From Rhodoferax sp. (GTDB lineage: Bacteria > Pseudomonadota > Gammaproteobacteria > Burkholderiales > Burkholderiaceae_C): a stretch of DNA of 6,870 nucleotides. The DNA lies in the NCBI GenBank assembly GCA_020048795.1, contig JAIFMA010000220.1, forward strand, positions 1-6,870, read 5' to 3'. This document shows positions 6,693 to 6,870 of the stretch, piece by piece. The stretch's first letter is position 1, and every line of letters starts with the position of its first letter. The notes beneath the pieces were generated by a model. The model worked only from the letters and a program-made list of their open reading frames with translations. It made no database searches and had not been told where the DNA came from. A program made the position numbers and the translations under genes.

Positions 6693-6870
6693 ATGAATTT
6701 CTTCAAATCAATTGCCGCCTGGCTGGGCAGGCTGAGCGTCAGCCGCAAGCTGACCCTGATCTACTTGCTCGATCTGACTGCCGTCATTTACATATCGGGC
6801 ATCCTGATTCACGAAAAGTATCTGGCGATTGACTTTACCCGCAAGGAAATTGTTGGTGTTGCCTACAGCG
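6693..6870 (+). CDS. N-terminus of a membrane-anchored protein, probably signal transduction
   Basis: The frame is open to the window end, so only 59 residues are visible, starting MNFFKSIAAWLGRLSVSRKL. A short amphipathic stretch with basic residues (R13, R18, K19) precedes one membrane helix at about residues 20-39 (LTLIYLLDLTAVIYISGILI). A polar, probably periplasmic helix follows, containing RKEIVGVAY (50-58). This arrangement, SxxRKLxL then a helix then a KE-x-x-G-x-x-Y motif, is common at the start of sensor histidine kinases, diguanylate cyclases and chemoreceptors. The output domain lies outside the window, so the class cannot be fixed. A weak GGGA at 6681-6684 sits 8 bases before the ATG. 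In-frame ATGs at 6651 and 6660 are possible alternatives but have no better ribosome binding site. It lies 75 bases after the alpha-E gene and is not an expected member of that operon. Confidence 0.7.
   Translation, partial: MNFFKSIAAWLGRLSVSRKLTLIYLLDLTAVIYISGILIHEKYLAIDFTRKEIVGVAYS

Noticed and set aside
6620..6832. A 70-codon open frame after the alpha-E gene
   Set aside because: It runs in a different frame across the start of the membrane protein and has no recognisable features or ribosome binding site.

Overview
The window is GC-rich proteobacterial DNA with every gene on the + strand. Several traits point to a betaproteobacterium of the Comamonadaceae/Burkholderiales type (Rhodoferax, Polaromonas or Acidovorax relatives). 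These are the EAL protein subtype, the ComEC sequence, the paired ATP-grasp/alpha-E genes, and AT-richer dispersed repeats of a kind I remember from that family. The genus is an inference from style, not a search result.

Layout. (1) 2-1234 is the 3' part of a cyclic-di-GMP signalling gene: the last residues of a GGDEF domain, a full EAL phosphodiesterase domain and a C-terminal CZB zinc-binding domain. (2) 1245-3752, only 10 bases downstream, is comEC, the inner-membrane DNA uptake channel. It carries two copies of a dispersed repeat in opposite orientations inside its reading frame. (3) 3753-4032 is a 280-base intergenic stretch with a GC-rich stem-loop, an AT-rich segment that may be a third, decayed repeat copy, and a strong ribosome binding site at its end. 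(4) 4033-5544 encodes a circularly permuted type 2 ATP-grasp protein and (5) 5658-6617 its usual partner, an alpha-E (DUF403) protein. A nearly perfect 27-base inverted repeat built from two ATTCCC...GGGAAT palindromes lies between them. (6) 6693 to the window end is the start of a membrane-anchored protein, probably a signal transduction protein, cut off by the window.

How the genes relate. The first two could be co-transcribed but have unrelated known roles (c-di-GMP turnover and DNA uptake). The ATP-grasp/alpha-E pair is a conserved unit predicted to make or ligate a peptide-like product by ATP-dependent amide bond formation. Its substrate is unknown, and the transglutaminase-like and Anbu protease genes that often accompany it are absent from this window. 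The least understood biology here is this pair. The clearest structural observations are the repeats in comEC and the palindromic element between the pair.
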